A program made the translations under genes and the position numbers. Positions 1 to 5,082 of a stretch of DNA of 5,082 bases are shown one piece after another. Below the pieces are notes generated by a model, which was not told the DNA's origin, did not search any database, and was given only the letters and a program-made list of their open reading frames with translations. The DNA is from JAWVZU01 sp033722075 (GTDB lineage: Bacteria; Pseudomonadota; Gammaproteobacteria; Xanthomonadales; SZUA-38). The stretch spans positions 1 through 5,082 of the forward strand of contig JAWVZU010000267.1 in NCBI GenBank assembly GCA_033722075.1, read 5' to 3'. Numbering within the stretch: position 1 is the first letter of the stretch; every line of letters begins with the position of its first letter.

Positions 1-1410
1 ATGAAGATGGTCGAGCGCAACCCGGGCACCGTCGCCGGCTGGATCACCGACCACGACGGCAAGATCCGCGGCGCATTCACCCAGGACAAGCTCTATAACG
101 AGGTCTGGTATCGCGATTCGGAAGAGGACGAATGGCAGACCGTCGCCCGCTTCCACTACGACGATCCCAAGGGCATCCAGCCGATGGGCTTCGCCTACGA
201 CAACAAGACCTGGTACGTGCAGTCGTTCCAGGACAAGGACACCGCCGGCATCTACAAGTATGACCCGACCAGCGGTGAACTTGGAGAGCTGATCTTCCGT
301 CACGACGAATATGACGCCGGCGGTCTGATCTGGTCCGACAAGCAGGAGAAGATCCTGGGCGCGACCTACTTCACCAGCAAGCCCCACTGGGTTGGGCTGG
401 ACGAGGAATTCACCGCGATGATGACGGGCCTGGAGAATGCCTTCCCCGACAAGGTCGTGAACATCGTCAGCTTGGACGACGAGGAAGATACACTGGTCGT
501 GTCCACCAGCAGCGACACGGATCCGGGCGGCTTCTACCTCTTCGACCGCAGCGAAGGCAAGCTCGAGCCGCTGGTCGAGCGCATGCCCTGGATCGATCCG
601 GCCGACATGACCGAAATGCGTCCGATCAGCTACACGTCCCGCGACGGCCTGACCATTCATGGCTACCTGACCACGCCGAAGGGTTCGGACGGCGAGGACC
701 TGCCGCTGATCGTCAATCCTCACGGCGGCCCCTGGGCGCGTGATTTCTGGGGCTTCAACCCCGAGCACCAGTTCTTCGCCAGCCGCGGTTATGCGGTACT
801 GCAGATGAACTTCCGCGGCTCCACGGGCTACGGCCGCAAGCACCTCACCGCCAGCTACAAGCAGTGGGGGCGGAACATGCAGAATGACATCACCGACGGG
901 GTGAAGTGGGCCATCGAGGAAGGCATCGCCGATCCCGAACGGGTCTGCATCTACGGTGGAAGCTACGGTGGCTACGCCACCATGGCCGGCATGGTGTTCA
1001 CTCCTGAACTGTACAAGTGCGGCGTGAACTACGTCGGCGTGACCGACATCGCACTGCTGTTCAAGACCATGCCCGATCGCTGGAACCTGGGTGCTGCCCA
1101 GATGAAGGACCGGGTCGGCGATCCGGAGACGGAAGAAGAATTCCTGGCCGAAATTTCGCCGGTCAACCATGTCGAGAACATCCGGGCGCCGGTCTTCATC
1201 GTCCACGGCCGCAAGGACCCGCGGGTGAGCATCAGGCACGCGGACATCCTGCGTGACGAGATGGAAGAGCACGGGAAGCCCTATGAGTGGATGGTGAAGA
1301 ACGACGAGGGTCACGGGTTCGCCAAACAGGAGAATCGCATTGAGCTCTACACCGCCATGGCGGAGTTCTTCGACAAGCACATCGGGAGCGGCGCCAGCAC
1401 CGGGCCGTAA
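1..1410 (+). CDS. S9 family serine peptidase (prolyl oligopeptidase-type), 5'-truncated by the window
   Basis: A serine peptidase of the prolyl oligopeptidase family (S9), which cleaves short peptides; its exact specificity (dipeptidyl-, acylaminoacyl- or oligopeptidase) cannot be read here. The visible 469 residues split into part of a beta-propeller (about 1-200, with repeated W/Y-rich strands) and an alpha/beta-hydrolase domain (about 205-460). The catalytic set is complete: nucleophile Ser321 in GGSYGGYA (319-326), Asp406 in HGRKDPRVS, His438 in DEGHGF. The oxyanion-hole region NPHGGP (239-244) and the NFRGSTGYG segment (270-278) are also typical. The Ser-Asp-His spacing of 85 and 32 residues suits the family. 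Full-length relatives usually have 600-700 residues, and the propeller here is too short, so ATG at base 1 is probably an internal Met and the gene starts upstream; a signal peptide cannot be judged. TAA at 1408-1410 is followed by a terminator, so this is the last gene of its transcript. Confidence 0.95.
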   Translation: MKMVERNPGTVAGWITDHDGKIRGAFTQDKLYNEVWYRDSEEDEWQTVARFHYDDPKGIQPMGFAYDNKTWYVQSFQDKDTAGIYKYDPTSGELGELIFRHDEYDAGGLIWSDKQEKILGATYFTSKPHWVGLDEEFTAMMTGLENAFPDKVVNIVSLDDEEDTLVVSTSSDTDPGGFYLFDRSEGKLEPLVERMPWIDPADMTEMRPISYTSRDGLTIHGYLTTPKGSDGEDLPLIVNPHGGPWARDFWGFNPEHQFFASRGYAVLQMNFRGSTGYGRKHLTASYKQWGRNMQNDITDGVKWAIEEGIADPERVCIYGGSYGGYATMAGMVFTPELYKCGVNYVGVTDIALLFKTMPDRWNLGAAQMKDRVGDPETEEEFLAEISPVNHVENIRAPVFIVHGRKDPRVSIRHADILRDEMEEHGKPYEWMVKNDEGHGFAKQENRIELYTAMAEFFDKHIGSGASTGP

Positions 1411-1435
1411 CCACCCGTCCCATCTGTGACTCGAT

Positions 1436-1469
1436 AAAGGCCGGGCCCTGTGCCCGGCCTTTTTATTTT
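1436..1469 (+). terminator. Rho-independent terminator between convergent genes
   Basis: A perfect 11-bp stem pairs AAAGGCCGGGC (1436-1446) with GCCCGGCCTTT (1452-1462) across a five-base loop, CCTGT. The T-rich run TTTTTATTTT follows on the + strand. It lies 25 bases after the peptidase stop codon and should end that transcript. The stop codon of the opposing sulfotransferase gene (1463-1465) sits inside the T-run. Read leftward the stem is the same but is followed only by TTTAT, so it may act as a weaker terminator for the minus-strand unit too. Confidence 0.93.
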
Positions 1470-2095
1470 CCGGGGCCCGTATAGCCGAAGAGCTCGACCG
1501 CGTCCCGCCAGGTCTCGCGGACGAACTCGATGGTCTCCGCGTCGTAATATTCAGCCGGGTCGCGCGTCTCACCACGATTGGCATGTGGCAGTTCGATCGG
1601 TTCGAGCCGCAGCATGTGGCATACGTGATCGAAATCGGCCTGGAGGTTCTCGAAGCGGCCGATGAAGTCCATGCCCACCTGGCCACTGCGATCGCAGAGC
1701 ATGGGAAACTGGTAGGCGTCGGAGCGAGTTGCCTGATAACGCACGAACTCCGGAAAGGAAAGTTGCATCGCGCGCTGATGGCGGCGGTGGCGAGGAAATC
1801 CCCTCAGGAACTCGTATTCCGAAACCAGCCGGTCCCACGGGTTGCGCACAAAGGCAAACTTGAAATAGCTGCGAAAGCGATCGGCCGGCATCGATTGCTG
1901 TGCATCGCTCAGGGCGGCGTGGTGCCGGAACCAGCGGCGGCGATAGTCCCGCACAAGTCCCGCCCGGCTGAGCAGCTTGTTCATCCGCCCGCTCGACTTC
2001 GCCACGGCATAGGGACGGAGAACGCGTCTCATGGAAGAGCCCGCCGCCTTGCGGACGTGGACGAAGATGAACTGTTTCTCATCGGAAATCAGCAC
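1463..2095 (-). CDS. Small sulfotransferase family protein (PAPS-binding type), GTG start
   Basis: A 210-residue protein resembling carbohydrate-type (sulfotransferase family 2-like) enzymes, which move a sulfuryl group from PAPS to a sugar or other hydroxyl/amine acceptor. The 5'-phosphosulfate loop is FVHVRKAAGSS (11-21), a variant of the usual H-x-P-K-T/A-A-G-(T/S)-(T/S) motif with Arg15 where Pro is common. The 3'-phosphate-binding motif is FVRNPWDRLVSEY (82-94). Later family-like elements are DFIGRFENL (143-151) and the C-terminal YYDAETIEFV...LFGY pattern. There is no signal peptide or membrane segment, so it should be cytoplasmic. The start is GTG at 2095-2093: an in-frame TGA lies 18 bases upstream and no ATG precedes the P-loop. 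No clear Shine-Dalgarno is visible, and the rhomboid stop is 21 bases upstream, so translation may depend on coupling. Phenylalanine is TTT in 6 of 17 cases, unlike the neighbours. The acceptor substrate is unknown. Confidence 0.88.
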   Translation of the reverse strand: MLISDEKQFIFVHVRKAAGSSMRRVLRPYAVAKSSGRMNKLLSRAGLVRDYRRRWFRHHAALSDAQQSMPADRFRSYFKFAFVRNPWDRLVSEYEFLRGFPRHRRHQRAMQLSFPEFVRYQATRSDAYQFPMLCDRSGQVGMDFIGRFENLQADFDHVCHMLRLEPIELPHANRGETRDPAEYYDAETIEFVRETWRDAVELFGYTGPGK

Positions 2096-2116
2096 GGATC
2101 GGGTGGCAGTTCAGGG

Positions 2117-2758
2117 CTAAAGCTGGCCGGCAGCCTGCAGGGCATCCGCAGCCATCGAGTCCCGTAGCGGCACCAGGAACACGGCACACGCGACGCCGGA
2201 GGCGAAGCCGAAAAAGTGACTCTGCCAGGATCGTCCCTCGCGGAACGGCACCAGGCCCCAGATCATGCCCCCGTAGAGCACGACCGCCACTGCAGCGATG
2301 GCAATGGCAAGCGGGCTCTGGCGGGTCACGCCGAAGGCAAGCAGGAAACCGAAATAGGCGAAGACCAGCCCGCTCGCCCCCAGGTGCCTGGACTTGCTCG
2401 ACCCGAGCAGCCAGGCGCCGAAACCGCTCAGGATCCAACCCATGATGGTGACCAGGAGCAGCACTTCCGGATCGCTGAAGGCAATCAGGCAACCGAGGAT
2501 GAAGAGCGGGACCGTATTGGCCGCGAGATGGCCGAAACCGCTGTGCAGCAGCGGCGCCGCCAGGATACCCAGCAGTCCCGAGTAGGTCCGCGGCCGGATG
2601 CCCAGGCGGTCGAGCCGATGACCGATCAGTGCATCGATGCTCTCCAGGACCCAGGCGATAAGGAGTGCGATCAGCAGGAACACCGCTGCGACGGCGACCG
2701 TTTCGGGAAGCAAGCTGGTGAACAGGTCGACGAGCGTGAGATAGGCGGACTCGAGCAT
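2117..2758 (-). CDS. Rhomboid family intramembrane serine protease
   Basis: A 213-residue inner-membrane protease of the rhomboid family, which cuts transmembrane segments of other membrane proteins inside the bilayer. About six hydrophobic segments are visible (near 21-38, 62-95 including the HxxxxHxxxN helix, 98-118, 127-144, 149-170, 181-198). The signature residues are His72, His77 and Asn81 in LLHSGFGHLAAN, nucleophile Ser129 in GASG (127-130) and general base His181 in SWQSHFFGFASG. Their spacing (5, 4, 48, 52) nearly matches E. coli GlpG (5, 4, 47, 53), so the enzyme is expected to be active. No extra cytosolic domain is present. The start chosen is ATG at 2758-2756, four bases after the SDR stop. 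The frame stays open to 2920, but that extension is charged, Arg-rich and lies wholly inside the SDR gene. No strong Shine-Dalgarno is seen, so coupling to SDR translation is likely. The substrate is unknown. Confidence 0.92.
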   Translation of the reverse strand: MLESAYLTLVDLFTSLLPETVAVAAVFLLIALLIAWVLESIDALIGHRLDRLGIRPRTYSGLLGILAAPLLHSGFGHLAANTVPLFILGCLIAFSDPEVLLLVTIMGWILSGFGAWLLGSSKSRHLGASGLVFAYFGFLLAFGVTRQSPLAIAIAAVAVVLYGGMIWGLVPFREGRSWQSHFFGFASGVACAVFLVPLRDSMAADALQAAGQL

Positions 2759-2762
2759 GGCG

Positions 2763-3452
2763 TTACCAGTCGATCGGCTTGCGATTTCGGAAGAAGCCGC
2801 CGCTCGGCCCATCGTCATCCAGCGTCGCCAGCCAGACCGGCGTGTCGGCGCCCTCTTCCACGCTTCGGTCGGCGTCCGGCCCACCCATGCGGGTTCGGAC
2901 CCAGCCCGGACAGGCCGCATTGACCTTGATCGTCGCCGGTACCGCTTCGGCCAGCTTTACCGTGACCGCGTTCAGCGCCGCCTTGCTCACGCTGTAGGCG
3001 GCCGGTCCCTCGAGACCCTCGGCAAACGAGCCATAACCGCTGGAGACATTGACGATTCGCCCGTAGCCCTGTTCGATCATCAGCGGTACTACCGCCATGG
3101 CGCACCAGGCTGCCCCCAGCGTGTTGATCTGCAAGGTCTGGCCGAGCGTCTCCGGGCTGATTTCCAGCAGGCTGCCCTGAGGATAGACGCCCGCATTGTT
3201 GATCCAGATGCCCAGCGATTCTCGCCGACTCCGCAGTCGGCCCAGGCAGCCACTGATGGACGCGCTGTCGCCGACGTCCAGGTGTTCGGGCTCCGCATCG
3301 AACCCTTCAGCGCGCAGCTTCGCCGCCGCCTCCTCGCCAGACTGGGGATCCCGGGCGCCGACCAGGACCCGGTAACCGAGGCGGCCGAGCTGGCGGCAGA
3401 TCTCGAATCCGATGCCCCGATTGGCCCCGGTGACGAATGCGCTGTGTTCCAT
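2763..3452 (-). CDS. SDR family NAD(P)-dependent oxidoreductase, carbonyl-reductase-like
   Basis: A 229-residue short-chain dehydrogenase/reductase with a complete classical motif set: the cofactor loop TGANRGIG (8-15), LDV (58-60) with the adenine-contacting Asp59, NNAG (85-88), Asn110, Ser138 in NVSSG, Tyr153 and Lys157 in YSVSK, and PGWVRT (182-187). Arg34 just after the second beta-strand (GARD) favours NADPH over NADH, by family rule. The overall shape and the C-terminal GGFFRNRKPIDW match carbonyl-reductase-like SDRs, which reduce aldehydes or ketones; the true substrate cannot be inferred. There is no signal peptide, so it is cytosolic. ATG at 3452-3450 is the natural start, directly before the first beta-strand, though no convincing Shine-Dalgarno precedes it. 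It is the first gene of the leftward unit, divergent from the OPT transporter, and its TAA is four bases before the rhomboid ATG. Confidence 0.94.
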   Translation of the reverse strand: MEHSAFVTGANRGIGFEICRQLGRLGYRVLVGARDPQSGEEAAAKLRAEGFDAEPEHLDVGDSASISGCLGRLRSRRESLGIWINNAGVYPQGSLLEISPETLGQTLQINTLGAAWCAMAVVPLMIEQGYGRIVNVSSGYGSFAEGLEGPAAYSVSKAALNAVTVKLAEAVPATIKVNAACPGWVRTRMGGPDADRSVEEGADTPVWLATLDDDGPSGGFFRNRKPIDW

Positions 3453-3456
3453 TGAG

Positions 3457-3485
3457 TTGAGTCCGGTTGGCGACGCGGCTAATGT
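3457..3485 (+). promoter_or_regulatory. Possible sigma70-type promoter for the OPT gene
   Basis: TTGAGT (3457-3462) could be a -35 element and TAATGT (3480-3485) a -10 element, with a 17-base spacer. They match the consensus at 4 of 6 and 3 of 6 positions. Transcription would begin near 3492, giving a leader of about 27 bases before the TTG start. TTGAG occurs twice in tandem at 3452-3461, so the -35 position is not unique. No equally good promoter was found for the divergent SDR gene, although TAACAT (3486-3481, - strand) resembles a -10 box. This is a pattern match only. Confidence 0.4.
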
Positions 3486-3491
3486 TAGCCG
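3476..3491. promoter_or_regulatory. Perfect 16-base palindrome in the divergent promoter region (candidate operator)
   Basis: CGGCTAATGTTAGCCG is a perfect inverted repeat with 7-base arms and a TG centre. It lies between the divergent SDR and OPT starts (24 bases from the SDR ATG, 27 from the OPT TTG) and covers the candidate -10 of the OPT promoter. The two-base centre is too small for a good RNA hairpin, which points to a binding site for a dimeric repressor or activator. The regulator is not encoded in this window. Confidence 0.5.
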
Positions 3492-3507
3492 ATCCGCTGG
3501 CTCAATC

Positions 3508-3512
3508 GGAGA
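3508..3512 (+). promoter_or_regulatory. Ribosome binding site that decides the TTG start of the OPT gene
   Basis: GGAGA lies six bases before TTG at 3519, a good Shine-Dalgarno sequence at normal spacing. The OPT frame has a TAG stop at 3486-3488 and no ATG until 3636, which is inside the first membrane segment. No other near-cognate start in between has such a site. Confidence 0.75.
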
Positions 3513-3518
3513 CCTGTC

Positions 3519-5082
3519 TTGGAGCAGAAAGGACTCGACCCGCGCGCTTACATTCCCCTCAAGCCTGGCGAGAGCTATCCGCCCTACGTCCCCGCGTCCG
3601 AGTCACCTGCGGAGTTCACCCTCAAGGCGGTGGTCATGGGGATCATCTTCGGCATCGTCTTCGGTGCGGCGAATGCCTATCTGGGACTCCGGGCCGGCCT
3701 CACCATCAGCACGTCCATCCCGGTAGCGGTCATGACCGTCGCCGCGTTTCGCGCACTTCAGCGTTTCGGCGTCCACGGCACGATCCTCGAGACCAACATT
3801 GCCCAGACCACCGGCTCCGCCTCGAGCTCGCTCGCCTCGGGGGTGATCTTCACCCTGCCCGCGCTGTTCATGTGGGGCGTCGCGCCCGGATTGCTGCAGA
3901 TGACTCTCCTGGCCATGTGCGGCGGCCTGATCGGGGTCTTGTTCATGATCCCGTTGAGAAAATTCCTGATCGAGAAGGAACACGGCAACCTCCCCTACCC
4001 GGAAGGGACGGCCTGTGCCGAGGTGCTGGTCGCCAGCGAGATCGGTGGGAGCCGGGCCAAGGACGTCTTCGTCGGCCTGGGCGCCGGTGCCGCCTTCAAG
4101 TTCCTGACCGGCTGGCTGCAGGTGATTCCCGGCCACGCCTCGCTCAAGATCCCGCTCATCAAGAAGGCCGAGGTCGGCATGGACCTCTCCGCGGCGCTGT
4201 TCGGCGTCGGGTTCATCCTGGGCCCGCGGATTGCGTCGATCATGGTCGGCGGCGGCCTCCTGGCCTGGCTGATCATCATTCCGGCGATCGCCTACTGGGG
4301 CGCCGGGCGCGGCGTGCCGCTCTATCCCGAGACGGTCAATCTCATTGCCGACATGTCGCCCAGCCAGCTATGGACCCGTTATGTTCGCTACATCGGTGCC
4401 GGCGCCGTGGCCCCGGCCGGGATCATCACCCTGATCCGCACCATCCCGGTGATGATCGAGAGCTTCAAGGAAGGGGCCCGCGGGCTGAGTCAGCAGATAG
4501 ACAAGGCCAATGTCACGGCCGATGCTGTCCTTCGGACATCCAACGACCTGCCGCTGAAGTTCGTTGGGGCCGCCCTGGTGGTGCTGGCGCTGGTCCTGGC
4601 CGGCGTGCCGGCAATCTTCGGTGATGTCGGCGGTTTCGGCCCCCGGCTGGCTGCGGCCATCTGCGTGATCGTATTTGCGTTCTTCTTCGTGACCGTCGCG
4701 TCACGCATCGTGGGTCTGGTTGGCGTGACTTCCAATCCGACCAGCGGCATGACCATCGCCGCCCTGCTTGGGACCTCGACCATCTTCCTTGCCCTGGGCT
4801 GGACCGACCTGCAGGGCAAGGCCACGACCCTCGTGGTCGGCACCGTGGTCGCCATCGCCGCGTCGATCTCCGGCGATACGTCCCAGGACCTGAAGTCGGG
4901 CTTCCTGATCGGCGCCACGCCGCGGCGCCAGCAGACCGGGGAACTCATCGGCGTCATCACTTCCGCGGTCTTCGTCTGCCTCTCGGTCCTGCTGCTGGCC
5001 AAGGCCTTCGGCTTCGGAAGTGCGGAGCTGCCGGCGCCCCAGGCCACCTTGATGAAGCTCGTCATCGACGGCGTCCTGGATC
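3519..5082 (+). CDS. OPT family oligopeptide transporter, 3'-truncated by the window, TTG start
   Basis: An inner-membrane carrier of the oligopeptide transporter (OPT) family, whose members import small peptides or metal-chelate compounds, generally with protons; the substrate here is unknown. The 521 visible codons form one uninterrupted frame to the window edge. After a hydrophilic N-terminus (about 1-35) come many hydrophobic helices. Family hallmarks are the GAANAYLGLRAGLT segment after the first helix, LPYPEGTACAEVL (158-170), the RYIGAGAVAPAG region, SNPTSGMT (405-412) and SGDTSQDLKSGF with ATPRRQQ (451 onward). Bacterial OPT proteins usually reach 600-700 residues with about 16 helices, so roughly the last fifth is outside the window. 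TTG is chosen because of the GGAGA site six bases upstream and the in-frame TAG at 3486-3488; starting at the next ATG (3636) would remove the conserved segment before helix 1. It is divergent from the SDR unit. Confidence 0.93.
   Translation, partial: MEQKGLDPRAYIPLKPGESYPPYVPASESPAEFTLKAVVMGIIFGIVFGAANAYLGLRAGLTISTSIPVAVMTVAAFRALQRFGVHGTILETNIAQTTGSASSSLASGVIFTLPALFMWGVAPGLLQMTLLAMCGGLIGVLFMIPLRKFLIEKEHGNLPYPEGTACAEVLVASEIGGSRAKDVFVGLGAGAAFKFLTGWLQVIPGHASLKIPLIKKAEVGMDLSAALFGVGFILGPRIASIMVGGGLLAWLIIIPAIAYWGAGRGVPLYPETVNLIADMSPSQLWTRYVRYIGAGAVAPAGIITLIRTIPVMIESFKEGARGLSQQIDKANVTADAVLRTSNDLPLKFVGAALVVLALVLAGVPAIFGDVGGFGPRLAAAICVIVFAFFFVTVASRIVGLVGVTSNPTSGMTIAALLGTSTIFLALGWTDLQGKATTLVVGTVVAIAASISGDTSQDLKSGFLIGATPRRQQTGELIGVITSAVFVCLSVLLLAKAFGFGSAELPAPQATLMKLVIDGVLD

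Noticed and set aside
1..3. ATG at base 1 as the true start of the S9 peptidase
   Set aside because: The beta-propeller before the catalytic domain would be only about 200 residues, short for the family, and the window simply begins there. An internal Met is more likely, though upstream sequence is needed to prove it.
1583..2167. 194-residue + strand open frame opposite the sulfotransferase
   Set aside because: It covers the sulfotransferase with its clear PAPS motifs and has no domain or ribosome site of its own.
2759..2920. Longer N-terminus for the rhomboid protein, starting at 2920
   Set aside because: The extra 54 residues are Arg-rich, lie wholly inside the SDR gene in another frame and do not look like a rhomboid N-terminus. 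ATG 2758 gives a normal protein right after the SDR stop.
2216..3455. Long + strand open frames (about 235 and 232 residues) opposite the rhomboid and SDR genes
   Set aside because: Their translations are low-complexity, rich in R, Q, D and P, with no recognisable domain. They mirror the GC-biased third positions of the real genes on the other strand.
3476..3491. Reading the palindrome as an intrinsic terminator or riboswitch hairpin
   Set aside because: The loop would be two bases, no T-run follows on either strand, and it sits upstream of both starts. An operator-like DNA site fits better.
3467..4624. 385-residue + strand frame and minus-strand frames overlapping the OPT gene (3603-4136, 4490-5065)
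   Set aside because: The OPT frame has strong family motifs along its whole length. These others are Arg/Gly/Pro-rich shadows.
1..5082. A defence system, mobile element, CRISPR array or RNA gene
   Set aside because: No transposase, integrase, nuclease, spaced direct repeats, tRNA-like or rRNA-like sequence was seen on either strand. Five recognisable genes account for almost all bases.

Overview
This is a GC-rich bacterial window (clearly above 60% GC by eye, with third codon positions mostly G or C). The S9 peptidase and the OPT-type peptide transporter resemble those of proteolytic Gammaproteobacteria (Xanthomonadales or relatives). That placement is an impression from protein style, not a measured assignment. 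It looks like ordinary, densely coded chromosome: no RNA genes, insertion sequences, CRISPR arrays or attachment sites were seen.

Layout. (1) 1-1410, + strand: the 3' part of an S9 (prolyl oligopeptidase family) serine peptidase, with an incomplete beta-propeller followed by an intact catalytic domain. (2) 1411-1462: a short convergent intergenic gap filled by a strong GC-rich hairpin terminator. (3) 3452-1463, - strand: a compact three-gene unit transcribed leftward, made of a carbonyl-reductase-like SDR oxidoreductase, a rhomboid intramembrane serine protease and a small PAPS-dependent-type sulfotransferase. Gaps are 4 and 21 bases, so one transcript is likely. (4) 3453-3518: a 66-base divergent intergenic region with a perfect 16-base palindrome, a plausible promoter and a ribosome binding site. 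(5) 3519-5082, + strand: the 5' part of an OPT-family oligopeptide transporter, which starts at TTG and runs off the window.

How it fits together. The two flanking genes suggest peptide use: the OPT carrier would import small peptides or peptide-like chelates, and the S9 enzyme would cleave peptides. They are separated by the leftward unit, so joint regulation is only a guess. The three leftward genes have no obvious shared pathway. All key catalytic motifs in the rhomboid, SDR and sulfotransferase are present. The sulfotransferase differs from its neighbours in phenylalanine codon choice, which may mean separate acquisition.

I see no convincing new biological system. The points most worth checking are the palindrome in the divergent promoter region, the non-ATG starts (TTG for OPT, GTG for the sulfotransferase), the SDR-rhomboid-sulfotransferase linkage and the codon-use contrast.
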